A stretch of 53,851 bases of DNA, from positions 1 to 53,851 of the IMG/VR virus record IMGVR_UViG_3300022744_000036; one strand, written 5' to 3'. Origin of the DNA: a virus. Below are positions 1 through 7,110 of the stretch, piece after piece. A program made the position numbers and the translations under genes. The notes beneath the pieces were generated by a model, which saw nothing but the letters and a program-made list of their open reading frames with translations, was not told the DNA's origin and ran no database searches. Within the stretch, counting starts at the first letter, position 1. Every line of letters begins with the position of its first letter.

Positions 1-1
1 G

Positions 2-1534
2 CAGAAGAAGGCATACGACGAGATGCTGCGCAAGTTCCGCGCGGACTGCGGCAGCGGCCAGATCACGGCGGTCAACGAGGCGGCCAAGCTCAGCAAGCTC
101 CTGCAGATTTGCTGTTTGCGCCATGATACTAACGTGCTAACGGAACGCGGGTGGGTTCCGATACATGACGTGTCGGCACGCGACGCCGTCTGGGACGGCA
201 CCGAGTGGGTGAGCCAGAAAGGCGCAGCCCTAATGGGGTACAAGCCCACCATTGATTGTGGGGGTGTGTTTGCAACGGAGGACCACCTGGTTCTTAGCGA
301 CTCCGGGTGGCTAACAGCGAAGGAGTTTGCGCGCGGTTATGCCAGCAAAAGACTTGACTGGGCAGAGGTTCGGTTACCTGACGGTGTTGCGTCGGGAGGG
401 GACCTCTGGTGGGGTGAACAAGAAGGCTCGATGGGCGTGCCTGTGCGATTGCGGGAACGAGGTTACGCGCGAAAGCCAGTACCTACGCAGCCGGCACAGA
501 ACCCACCCCCGCAGTTGTGGGTGTCACCACGGAAACGAAAAGCACAAGATGGCGGCATCTCGCCCGTACCGAACGTGGACGGGTATGCGTCGGCGCTGCC
601 TAGACCCGTTGGACAAAGACTGGCCGAATTACGGCGCGCGTGGCGTGACGGTGTGCGAGTCGTGGCGCAGGTCTTTCTCGGCGTTTTGGGCGGATATGGG
701 ACCGAGCTACCAAGACAACCTGACCCTTGGCCGCGTGGACAACGACGGACCCTACTCACCCGACAACTGTCGATGGGAGACCGTGCACCAGCAGGCCAAC
801 AACCGAAGAACGAACACTCTGGTAGCCACATCAAAGGGTTCGATGACGCTGAGCCAGGCAGCGAGGGCTTTCGGCTTGAAGCCGGTCACGCTGCTGGCCA
901 GGATACGTCGCTACGGTTGGACGCTGGAGAGGGCGCTGAACACCCCGCCGTCTACGACCTCGTCGACTGTGGCCCACGAAATCGGTTCGTCGTCAGGGGC
1001 GTAGATGGCAAACCACGTATAGTCCACAATTGCGGCGTGGCCTACGGCGAAGGCGAGGCCGAGATCCTCCTGGATGCCCGCCCCCGCATCGAGCTGGTCA
1101 AGGAGATCATCGAGGAGAGCGAGTCCAAGGTGCTGGTGTTCGTGCCGTTCACGGCAGCACTGCACAAGGTAGCCGAAGAAATCGCCAAGCACTACTCGGT
1201 GGAGGTGGTGTACGGCGAGGTGTCCAAGACTCAGCGGGACCGCATCTTCCACGACTTCCAGCACGCCAAGGACCCCCACGTCCTGGTGGCCGACGCCCGC
1301 ACCATGAGCCACGGACTGAGCCTGACAGCGGCCAGCACGACCATCTGGTACGGCCCCCCTAACGGGAACGAGACCTATCTGCAGGCTAACGAGCGCACAC
1401 CCCGCCCGGGGCAGAAGCTCAATACCCTGATCGTCAACATCGAGGGCACCCCCGTGGAGCGCAAGGTGTACGAACGACTCCGAGGGCAGACCAAATTGCA
1501 GGGGCTGCTGCTCGACATGCTAAAAGGCGGTTGA
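2..1534 (+). CDS. SNF2-family DNA helicase, 3' part, interrupted by an intein
   Basis: This is the C-terminal part of a superfamily 2 (SNF2-like) helicase whose N-terminal ATPase half lies left of the window; the frame is open from base 2. The N-extein ends at LLQIC, and the C-extein begins CGVAYGEG at base 1031. The C-extein carries the RecA2 domain: KVLVFVPFTAALHKVAEEI, then a motif V-like SHGLSLTAASTTIWYGP and a motif VI-like QANERTPRPGQ, the arginine-finger region. SNF2-type helicases in phages usually lie with replication genes, as here with a primase-helicase downstream. Splicing at Cys31 and Cys337 (numbered from the ATG at 23) would restore LLQIC-CGVAY. The stop codon overlaps the -35 of the next promoter. 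The family call is firm; its exact role in replication or recombination is inferred. Confidence 0.85.
   Translation, partial: QKKAYDEMLRKFRADCGSGQITAVNEAAKLSKLLQICCLRHDTNVLTERGWVPIHDVSARDAVWDGTEWVSQKGAALMGYKPTIDCGGVFATEDHLVLSDSGWLTAKEFARGYASKRLDWAEVRLPDGVASGGDLWWGEQEGSMGVPVRLRERGYARKPVPTQPAQNPPPQLWVSPRKRKAQDGGISPVPNVDGYASALPRPVGQRLAELRRAWRDGVRVVAQVFLGVLGGYGTELPRQPDPWPRGQRRTLLTRQLSMGDRAPAGQQPKNEHSGSHIKGFDDAEPGSEGFRLEAGHAAGQDTSLRLDAGEGAEHPAVYDLVDCGPRNRFVVRGVDGKPRIVHNCGVAYGEGEAEILLDARPRIELVKEIIEESESKVLVFVPFTAALHKVAEEIAKHYSVEVVYGEVSKTQRDRIFHDFQHAKDPHVLVADARTMSHGLSLTAASTTIWYGPPNGNETYLQANERTPRPGQKLNTLIVNIEGTPVERKVYERLRGQTKLQGLLLDMLKGG
113..1030 (+). mobile_element. Mini-intein in the helicase, 306 residues, middle part overprinted
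   Basis: This is a protein-splicing element inserted in the RecA2 region of the helicase. Block A is CLRHDTNVLTERGWVPIHDV with nucleophile Cys1. Block B is ATEDHLVLSDSGWLTAKEF with the TxxH motif (TEDH). Block F is VYDLVDCGPRNRFVV, and block G is GKPRIVHN followed by Cys+1 of the extein. All the residues expected for splicing are present. Between roughly residues 105 and 310 of the ORF there is no in-frame LAGLIDADG or HNH domain. The reading frame there is a Pro/Arg/Gly-rich stretch that looks like the +1 shadow of another gene (339-1004, same strand). The intein boundaries are clear; splicing activity is inferred. Confidence 0.88.
339..1004 (+). CDS. Homing endonuclease nested out of frame inside the intein
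   Basis: The 221-residue product resembles freestanding phage homing endonucleases. It has an N-terminal zinc-binding-like part (RFGYLTVLRREG, then CLCDCGN and RSCGC), a central nuclease core (NYGARGVTVCESW, LGRVDNDGPYSPDNCRWET, QQANNRRTN) and a C-terminal helix-turn-helix (LSQAARAFGLKPVTLLARI). ATG 339 follows GAAGGAG at 319-325 with a somewhat long gap; TTG at 327 is an in-frame alternative but too close to that site. The whole gene lies within the intein in a different frame, so both frames stay open for over 200 codons. It presumably cuts an intein-less helicase allele and drives intein spread. The nuclease family call is good; activity and target are inferred. Confidence 0.82.
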   Translation: MPAKDLTGQRFGYLTVLRREGTSGGVNKKARWACLCDCGNEVTRESQYLRSRHRTHPRSCGCHHGNEKHKMAASRPYRTWTGMRRRCLDPLDKDWPNYGARGVTVCESWRRSFSAFWADMGPSYQDNLTLGRVDNDGPYSPDNCRWETVHQQANNRRTNTLVATSKGSMTLSQAARAFGLKPVTLLARIRRYGWTLERALNTPPSTTSSTVAHEIGSSSGA

Positions 1535-1559
1535 TCCGCTAACGTGTTAGGTATATTAT
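1531..1559 (+). promoter_or_regulatory. Sigma70-type promoter with CTAACGTGTTAG dyad in the spacer
   Basis: TTGATC at 1531-1536 and TATTAT at 1554-1559 are 17 bp apart, an ideal spacing for a host sigma70 promoter. The spacer contains the near-perfect dyad CTAACGTGTTAG at 1539-1550, leaving 2 bp to the -35 and 3 bp to the -10. The promoter overlaps the stop codon of the helicase and would drive the genes from 1584 on. The same dyad in the same place recurs upstream of other units, which suggests an operator. Confidence 0.72.
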
Positions 1560-1583
1560 TTAACCCCAACCTGAAAGTGCCCC

Positions 1584-1949
1584 ATGGCTAACGACAACGA
1601 CCGCCTGAACTCTAACGCCACCTTTGAGGAAGCCCGCCGATTTTTTGACGCCCGTATCGAGTCGCCCACCGAGGAAGACCTGGACCGCTGGCTCGGAAGT
1701 CGGCCGCTTCACTACGACATCGAGACCTTCGGTCGACTCTACTTCTGCCGGGCCGACCGCGTCCACAGTATGTACCCCTCCCATAAACCGCCCCCTGCGG
1801 TGTTGGCAGCCTACGCCGACGTGCGCGCTCGGAAGCTCCACGACGCTCTGAATCGTAAGTACGGCGGGGGCTACATCGACGCGGCTTGGGATCGGGGGAC
1901 GGCCACGCGCTACGCGACAGGCGGGCCCAGCGGCCCGTATACCCATTAA
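1584..1949 (+). CDS. Hypothetical early protein, 121 aa
   Basis: I do not recognise this protein. It is soluble-looking and charged, without membrane segments, with an acidic N-terminal half (FEEARRFFDARIESPTEEDLDRWL) and a Gly/Thr-rich tail. It is the first gene after the promoter at 1531-1559, which makes it a candidate for early or dyad-controlled expression. It is followed 13 bases later by the next gene, whose leader has an ACTGGAGAG ribosome-binding site. Codon use matches the neighbours. Coding status is supported by position, start site and lack of a better competing frame. Confidence 0.7.
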   Translation: MANDNDRLNSNATFEEARRFFDARIESPTEEDLDRWLGSRPLHYDIETFGRLYFCRADRVHSMYPSHKPPPAVLAAYADVRARKLHDALNRKYGGGYIDAAWDRGTATRYATGGPSGPYTH

Positions 1950-1962
1950 CTGGAGAGTTACC

Positions 1963-2346
1963 ATGCCCGACATCGACGCGCTCATCGAGCGATACGTCCT
2001 CCTTCGAGACAAGAAGGCCCAGATCAAGGCTGCGTATGAGGCCGAGGTCGCCGAGTACGACGGGGCCATGGACCGTATCGAGGGGGCCATCATGGCGCAC
2101 CTCAACGCCACCGGCACCACCAAGACCGGCTCCAAGGCCGGCACCGCGTTCATCGAGAAGACCACCAGCTGCACCACGGCTGACGCCGAGGCGTTCTTCA
2201 GCTACGTGCAGGCTAACGGCCTGTGGCACCTCATGGACAAGCGCCCTAACAAGACGGCAGTTGCGGAATTCCGCGCGGCCAACGATGATATTCCGCCTGG
2301 CCTGAACTGGCGTGAAGAAGCCGTGGTGCGCATCCGCCGCGCCTGA
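1963..2346 (+). CDS. Coiled-coil early phage protein, 127 aa
   Basis: The N-terminal 50 residues form a charged helix (ERYVLLRDKKAQIKAAYEAE) of the type seen in a widespread phage family encoded next to ssDNA-binding or recombination genes. The C-terminal part is a compact domain with WHLMDKRPNKTAVAEF and a final basic RIRRA. I know of no assigned function; a Gam-like or DNA-associated role is possible but cannot be shown here. The gene has a clear TGGAGAG site before its ATG and is followed after 25 bases by the zinc-containing protein at 2372, probably in one transcript. Confidence 0.75.
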   Translation: MPDIDALIERYVLLRDKKAQIKAAYEAEVAEYDGAMDRIEGAIMAHLNATGTTKTGSKAGTAFIEKTTSCTTADAEAFFSYVQANGLWHLMDKRPNKTAVAEFRAANDDIPPGLNWREEAVVRIRRA

Positions 2347-2371
2347 CCCCATCAACCACTGGAGAAACCCC

Positions 2372-3370
2372 ATGTCCGCCATCATCCCTCTGACCCCCGG
2401 CACCGTCCTGCCCGCCTACCTCAAGAACCGCGACGCGCTCGCCACCATCAACTCGGACGTCATCACCCATGGCACCGGGTTCCCTGTCCTGTCCATCAAG
2501 GGCAAGGTCTTCACGTTGGTCAAGGACAACGAGCGCAAGGTGCTCACCCGTCCGGAAGACCCCGACGAGGTCCTGCAGAACATCACCCTCACGGCCATCC
2601 GCGCCAACACCAAGAGCCGCGTGTTCTACGCCAAGGCGTATAGCGAGGACGACAGCGAGGGCGCCAAGCCCTCCTGCTACTCCAGTGACGGCGTGTCCCC
2701 GGCGGCTGATGCCCGCGAACCCCAGGCCAAGAAGTGCGCCGTCTGCCCGCACGCCGTGTGGGGCTCCAAGTCGGGCAGCGAGGGCAAGGGCACCGCGTGC
2801 ACCGTGAACACCCGCCTGGCCATCGCTGACCCGGACCAGATCCTCGCCAGCGAGAACGTGGAGCCCTACCTGCTGCGCGTGCCGGCTGGCAGCCGCGCCA
2901 ACTTCGCCGATGTGGTCAAGGCCGCCCAGGCGCGCGGTATCCCCTACAACGCCCTGGTGCTCAAGGTGGGCTTCGACAAGGAGGCGCCGAGCCCCAAGCT
3001 CACGTTCAAGCTGGTCGGCCTGGTGGACGACGCGGTCTACAACAAGATCACCGAGCTGTACGAGAGCGACGACGTGAAGGCGATCGTGGGCCTGGCCCCG
3101 GTGGCGGCTTCCGCCCCTGCCCTGCCGGCCCCCAGTGTGACCGAGGACGACCTGGACGCCGCCCTGGCGGCCAAGGAAGCCCGTGCGGCCACCGAGAAGG
3201 CATCCAAGGCGGCGAAGACCCCTGCCCCTGCCCCTGCCCCTGCCCCTGAGCCGGTGGCTGAGAAGCCCGCCAAGGTGGCCAAGCCCAAGGCGGAACCCGC
3301 CGCCACGTCCGGCGGCATGGACGACCTGCTGGGGGACCTCGACAGCCTGCTGGGTTCGACCGACGACTGA
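2372..3370 (+). CDS. Probable ssDNA-binding-like protein with zinc site and acidic tail
   Basis: This 332-residue protein has a beta-rich N-terminal half containing a likely metal site. A Cys near residue 103 (PSCYSSDG) is followed by KKCAVCPHAVWG and GTAC. A flexible PAPAPAPAPEP linker follows, encoded by a CCCTGC-type microsatellite at about 3223-3250. The protein ends in an acidic MDDLLGDLDSLLGSTDD tail, the hallmark of single-stranded DNA-binding proteins that recruit replication partners. The start at 2372 is chosen because it follows ACTGGAGAAACCCC; upstream in-frame codons lie inside the preceding gene. It sits just before the primase-helicase, which fits an SSB role. The function is inferred from architecture rather than from a certain family match. 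Confidence 0.68.
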   Translation: MSAIIPLTPGTVLPAYLKNRDALATINSDVITHGTGFPVLSIKGKVFTLVKDNERKVLTRPEDPDEVLQNITLTAIRANTKSRVFYAKAYSEDDSEGAKPSCYSSDGVSPAADAREPQAKKCAVCPHAVWGSKSGSEGKGTACTVNTRLAIADPDQILASENVEPYLLRVPAGSRANFADVVKAAQARGIPYNALVLKVGFDKEAPSPKLTFKLVGLVDDAVYNKITELYESDDVKAIVGLAPVAASAPALPAPSVTEDDLDAALAAKEARAATEKASKAAKTPAPAPAPAPEPVAEKPAKVAKPKAEPAATSGGMDDLLGDLDSLLGSTDD

Positions 3371-3375
3371 TGCAC

Positions 3376-3397
3376 GAGGGGCCCGGCCGGGCCCCTC
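3376..3397 (+). terminator. Perfect GC hairpin, probable terminator or attenuator
   Basis: GAGGGGCCC and GGGCCCCTC form a perfect 9-bp stem with a GGCC loop, five bases after the stop codon of the SSB-like gene. The following T tract is short (TCTCT), so termination may be partial, which would lower expression of the HTH and primase genes relative to the SSB-like gene. Confidence 0.6.
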
Positions 3398-3412
3398 TCT
3401 ACAAGGACACCG

Positions 3413-3682
3413 ATGGAACTTGACTTCTCGCTCATCAAGCGTGCCGGCGTCTCCCAGCGGGAGTTCTCGCAGTTAGCGGGTGTATCGAGAGTGACCACTA
3501 ACCTGTGGGTTGCGGGTAAGATGAAGCCCCACCGCCTACAGGCCGACAAGATCGCCGCAGTCATGCGCGCACTTGAGGCAGCCGTCACCCATGAAGAACT
3601 CCCACTGCCCGGGGCTATCCCGGTCGCCCGGCGCATTCCCACAATTCAGCGCATCCTGCAGCAGCGCGGTGCGCCCCTCTGA
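3413..3682 (+). CDS. Helix-turn-helix regulator, 89 aa
   Basis: The first 50 residues have the shape of a Cro/XRE-like helix-turn-helix: VSQREFSQLAGVSRVTTNLW is the recognition segment and MKPHRLQADKIAAVMRALE follows as closing helices. The rest (IPVARRIPTIQRILQQRG) is a short basic tail. This is the only compact Cro-like regulator in the window, so it is a candidate for binding the recurring CTAACGTGTTAG dyads; that link is inference. It lies between the SSB-like gene and the primase-helicase and starts seven bases after ACAAGGAC. Confidence 0.72.
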   Translation: MELDFSLIKRAGVSQREFSQLAGVSRVTTNLWVAGKMKPHRLQADKIAAVMRALEAAVTHEELPLPGAIPVARRIPTIQRILQQRGAPL

Positions 3683-3701
3683 CTGACGTCGCGGGGAGAC
3701 G

Positions 3702-6700
3702 ATGCTCAACACCTTCTTCGGGGACATTCTCCCCACTACGGGGCACTACTGCCTCGTTCTTCTTCCAGAGGGTCGGCACCTGTGGGCCAACACCCATGAC
3801 GAACTGGCCGACCTAGCCACCCAACACAAGGACCGCACGGGGGTCTACTACGGCACCGCCTCGTTCAAGACCACCGACAACCGTACCCAAGCTAACGTGT
3901 TAGCCCTCAAGGCACTGCGCCTTGACATCGACGCCGGAGCCAAGAAGTACGAGAAGGACCCCGATGGAACTTACCCCACCCAGCGCGACGCCCTCGCCGC
4001 CGTCGTCGGATTCGTCCGAGACACCGGGCTGGTACCTTCCTACATTGTCTCCAGTGGCGAGGGCCTGCATGTCTATTACTGCCTGGACGCCGAGCTTGCC
4101 CCGGACACATGGCGCCCCCTTTCTGCGGGACTGGGTCAGCTCGCGCAGGCTCACGGACTTCGGGCAGACCCGTCTGTTACCCAGGACTCGGCTCGGGTCC
4201 TACGCCCTATCGGTAGCCTGCACTCTGCGCAGAAGCGCGTTGTCGTTCTCAAGGCTACGCCTGCCCGGTATTCCCCCGAGGGGCTTGCCGCGAAACTCCC
4301 CGCGCAACCCGCCGCCCGCAAGTTCGACCTGAGTGTCAACGACGACGTCACCACCAGCTACGAGGGCCCACCCTCAAGCGCGTACAAGGTCGCCCACCAC
4401 TGCGGGGCCCTGCGCGAGGTGGCGGAGACAGGCGGAGACGTGCCGGAGCCCCTGTGGCGGGCCATGATCGGTCTGGTCAAGCGTTGCGTCGAGGGCATCG
4501 AGGTCGCCCAGGAGTGGAGCCAGGGCTACGATGGCTACGACGAGCGCGAGGTGGAGCGCAAGTTCAACGGCTGGACTACCGGCCCGACTACCTGCGCCGA
4601 GTTCTCCAAGCACAGCAAGGCGTGCGCCAGTTGTCAGTTCAGGGGGAAGTTCAAGTCCCCCATCGGCCTGGGCGAGATGACGACACCCGAGATCGAGGAG
4701 CTGCCGGAAGACAAGCAGCCTGCCCAGCCGGCACCCCCCGTCGCTACAGGCATGCCGTGGGACGGGCACATTCCGCCGCGCTTCGAGGTTGTCACGCAGG
4801 GCCAGGAGCGCACCCTGGTCTACAAGATGCAGATCGAGAAGGAGTCCGACACGGGCGACGTTGTCCCCGTGAACGTGGCGGTACCGGTCACGCACGACAT
4901 CTTCTGGTTCACCCACTGGTCGGAAGCCGACCACAGCGACGACAGCGCCTGCGTCACGCTCAACCTACTGCGCGGCGGGTACGTCAAGACCTACGACATG
5001 GACCAGACCCTGGTGGCCAGCCCTTACAAGCTGTTGGAATCACTGGCGGGCAAGTCCATCCACACCACCACCCACAAGAGGGCACCCCAAGCCATGCAAG
5101 ACTACGCCAAGGCGATGCTCCAACGCATCAAGACCAACGGCCAGCGCCCGAAGGTGACGGACCACCTGGGCCTGCGCATCCTCGACGACGGCCAGCTCGT
5201 CGCTGTCCAGGGCAAGCACGTCATCTACCCGGACGGGAGTATCCGCGAGGCCACCCTGGGCGGGGCGGTGCGCGGGCAAGCCGACGCCATGAACCTGCCG
5301 ATCCCCCCGAATTTCGCCGGAGAGTGGGGTGCCGAAGTGTGGGCCGAGCACATCGAGCCCAGGGCGCGCAAGCACGTGGAGTTCATGCGCCGGCACTACA
5401 CGCACAAGGGCCTGGAGAAGTACCAGCTCGCCATCATGATGGCCCTGGCCAGCCCGCTCATGGCGTTCGCGCAGGGCACGTTCCACCGGGGGTCCAAGCT
5501 GCCGGCGCAAGGGCTCACGGTGTCTCTTTTCTCCCGCGACACCGCGCGGGGCAAGACGGCTGCCATCAAGGCCGCGATGCTGGCCTACGGCAGTCCGGAC
5601 GTACTCTCGCGCGACAGCAACAAGACGGGCTCCACGGACCTGGCGCGCATCGCCAAGATGTCCATCCATGGCACGGTGCCGCTGGGTATGGACGAGATCG
5701 GCGACCTGCCCATCACCTCGATGGCGCAGCTGGTGGAGTCTGTCGGCAACGGTACCGGGCGCGACCGAGCGGACCGCAAGGGCGGCCTCGTCGAGAGCAA
5801 CGGCACCTGGTCCCTCGTGGCGCTGATGGCGGCCAACCGCTCCGCCCGGGAGATGATCGCGGCCTGCCGAGCTGAGAGCCCGGCTGTGCAGTACCGGCTC
5901 ATTGAGCTGAACGTGGACGACATGCCCGAGTTTGACCAGGAGACGCGCGAGACCTACAGCAACGAGTGGTCTCATATTCTGGGTGAGTGCGCTGGTGCGC
6001 TGGGCGGGGTGATTCACCGGGCCATCTGCGCCCTGGGCGCCGAGCAAGCCAACCGCCTGGTCCTGGAGTGCGTCAACAAGGCCAGCGCCGCCGTCAAGGC
6101 TACGCAGAGCGCGCGGTTCCAGTACCGAGGCCTGGGCATGGTGCTCATGCTGCAGACGCTGCTGAGCCGCCTCGGCATGCAGATGTTCGACACCCGCACC
6201 CTACTCGCCGAGTTCAAGGCCGCCATGGACAACAGCGTCGAGTTCATTCAGGAGAACCTCTTGCCGACCGACCCCTTGGAGCTGGCGCAGCGCATGCTGT
6301 CTGACCTGCAGCCCAACACCCTCGTCACCGAGCACGAGTCGCGCCCGTCCGGTATCGTGCACAAGTACGACGTGATGCTCAACTCCCGCATGCCGGACCC
6401 GGTGCTGGCTCGCCACATCGTCAACCTGCGCAAGACCTACGTGTCAGCAGCTGCCGTGCGCAAGTGGTGTTCGGACAACCGGGTCAGCGAGATGGATATG
6501 CTGCGGGCGTGCAAGGAGCAGGATGTGATCGGCAAGATCGGGCCGACTGGCTGGACGGCGCCACTGAACCTGCTCAAGGGCCTGAAGGACAACGCGGGCA
6601 CCCGCACTCGGGCGTACAGGTTCGACACCGGGCGACTCAACATCCTCACCAGTGTCCCGCTGGAGTTCGCCAGCGCCGACAACGTGGTCGAGTTCCCGGC

Positions 6701-6755
6701 ACCGCAGGCCCGGCCTGATGCGCCGGAAGAGGGGGATGCGAATGCGGCCGGCTGA
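3702..6755 (+). CDS. PrimPol-type primase-helicase, 1017 aa
   Basis: This is a fused replication enzyme expected to prime and unwind at the fork. The N-terminal archaeo-eukaryotic primase-like domain shows LRLDIDAG (DxD metal site, near residue 72), SSGEGLHVYYCL (sGxGxH) and RVLRPIGSLH. The centre has a Cys cluster, CAEFSKHSKACASC. The C-terminal half is a DUF927-like P-loop ATPase with a Walker A-like SRDTARGKTAAIKAA (near residue 610) and a Walker B-like GMDEIGDLPI. The start follows GGGGAGACG. It is the largest early gene and fits with the DNA polymerase, DHH nuclease and helicase of the same phage. The domain order is clear; the ATPase subfamily is less certain. A copy of the CTAACGTGTTAG dyad lies inside its 5' coding region. 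Confidence 0.85.
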   Translation: MLNTFFGDILPTTGHYCLVLLPEGRHLWANTHDELADLATQHKDRTGVYYGTASFKTTDNRTQANVLALKALRLDIDAGAKKYEKDPDGTYPTQRDALAAVVGFVRDTGLVPSYIVSSGEGLHVYYCLDAELAPDTWRPLSAGLGQLAQAHGLRADPSVTQDSARVLRPIGSLHSAQKRVVVLKATPARYSPEGLAAKLPAQPAARKFDLSVNDDVTTSYEGPPSSAYKVAHHCGALREVAETGGDVPEPLWRAMIGLVKRCVEGIEVAQEWSQGYDGYDEREVERKFNGWTTGPTTCAEFSKHSKACASCQFRGKFKSPIGLGEMTTPEIEELPEDKQPAQPAPPVATGMPWDGHIPPRFEVVTQGQERTLVYKMQIEKESDTGDVVPVNVAVPVTHDIFWFTHWSEADHSDDSACVTLNLLRGGYVKTYDMDQTLVASPYKLLESLAGKSIHTTTHKRAPQAMQDYAKAMLQRIKTNGQRPKVTDHLGLRILDDGQLVAVQGKHVIYPDGSIREATLGGAVRGQADAMNLPIPPNFAGEWGAEVWAEHIEPRARKHVEFMRRHYTHKGLEKYQLAIMMALASPLMAFAQGTFHRGSKLPAQGLTVSLFSRDTARGKTAAIKAAMLAYGSPDVLSRDSNKTGSTDLARIAKMSIHGTVPLGMDEIGDLPITSMAQLVESVGNGTGRDRADRKGGLVESNGTWSLVALMAANRSAREMIAACRAESPAVQYRLIELNVDDMPEFDQETRETYSNEWSHILGECAGALGGVIHRAICALGAEQANRLVLECVNKASAAVKATQSARFQYRGLGMVLMLQTLLSRLGMQMFDTRTLLAEFKAAMDNSVEFIQENLLPTDPLELAQRMLSDLQPNTLVTEHESRPSGIVHKYDVMLNSRMPDPVLARHIVNLRKTYVSAAAVRKWCSDNRVSEMDMLRACKEQDVIGKIGPTGWTAPLNLLKGLKDNAGTRTRAYRFDTGRLNILTSVPLEFASADNVVEFPAPQARPDAPEEGDANAAG
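3892..3903. promoter_or_regulatory. Intragenic CTAACGTGTTAG dyad
   Basis: The dyad is identical to the one in the 1531 promoter but lies about 190 bases inside the primase-helicase gene. It has no good -35 or -10 around it. If the dyad binds a repressor, this copy could act as a roadblock or auxiliary operator; it could also be chance. Confidence 0.4.
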
Positions 6756-7098
6756 TTCGAGCGAACTGTTGAATGGTTGGGTACTGGTTACCGAGCGCAT
6801 GCCGGTGTCTGGACAAGTCGTGCTGGCTTGCTGCACAAATAGCGCGGGTGCGGTACAGTGTATTCGGGCCAGCTGGATCGCCACCAAGACTGTCGAGGCC
6901 GACACGGACATCGACACGAGCGTTTTCGAGTACGACGAGGCTACTGACCGCTACTGGACCGTCGAGGGGTGGTACGAGCGGATCGACAACTGGGGCGACC
7001 ACAGCGCCGTGGCTGTGACCGAAGGGGCGGTTACGCATTGGATGCCGCTTCCCGCGCTGCCTAACGCAACAGGAGTAACAACAGAGAGGGGCCCCTAG
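6736..7098 (+). CDS. DUF551-family protein
   Basis: The product has the DUF551 signature: an N-terminal WVLVTERMPVSGQVVLACC, an internal WYERIDNWGDHS and a C-terminal THWMPLPALP. DUF551 proteins are small, common in phages and of unknown function. The gene overlaps the end of the primase-helicase by 20 bases. ATG 6736 and ATG 6742 are both possible; the GGAAGAGGGGG just upstream fits 6742 slightly better. It is the last gene before the terminator at 7087, so it closes this plus-strand operon. Confidence 0.75.
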   Translation: MRMRPADSSELLNGWVLVTERMPVSGQVVLACCTNSAGAVQCIRASWIATKTVEADTDIDTSVFEYDEATDRYWTVEGWYERIDNWGDHSAVAVTEGAVTHWMPLPALPNATGVTTERGP

Positions 7099-7110
7099 GG
7101 GCCCCTTTTT
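7087..7110 (+). terminator. Strong intrinsic terminator between converging operons
   Basis: A 20-base palindrome, AGGGGCCCCTAGGGGCCCCT, is followed by four more T residues on the plus strand. It overlaps the end of the DUF551 gene and lies at the 3' end of the minus-strand late operon. The U tract faces plus-strand transcription; on the minus strand the following sequence is less T-rich, so it probably stops mainly the early transcript. Confidence 0.85.
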
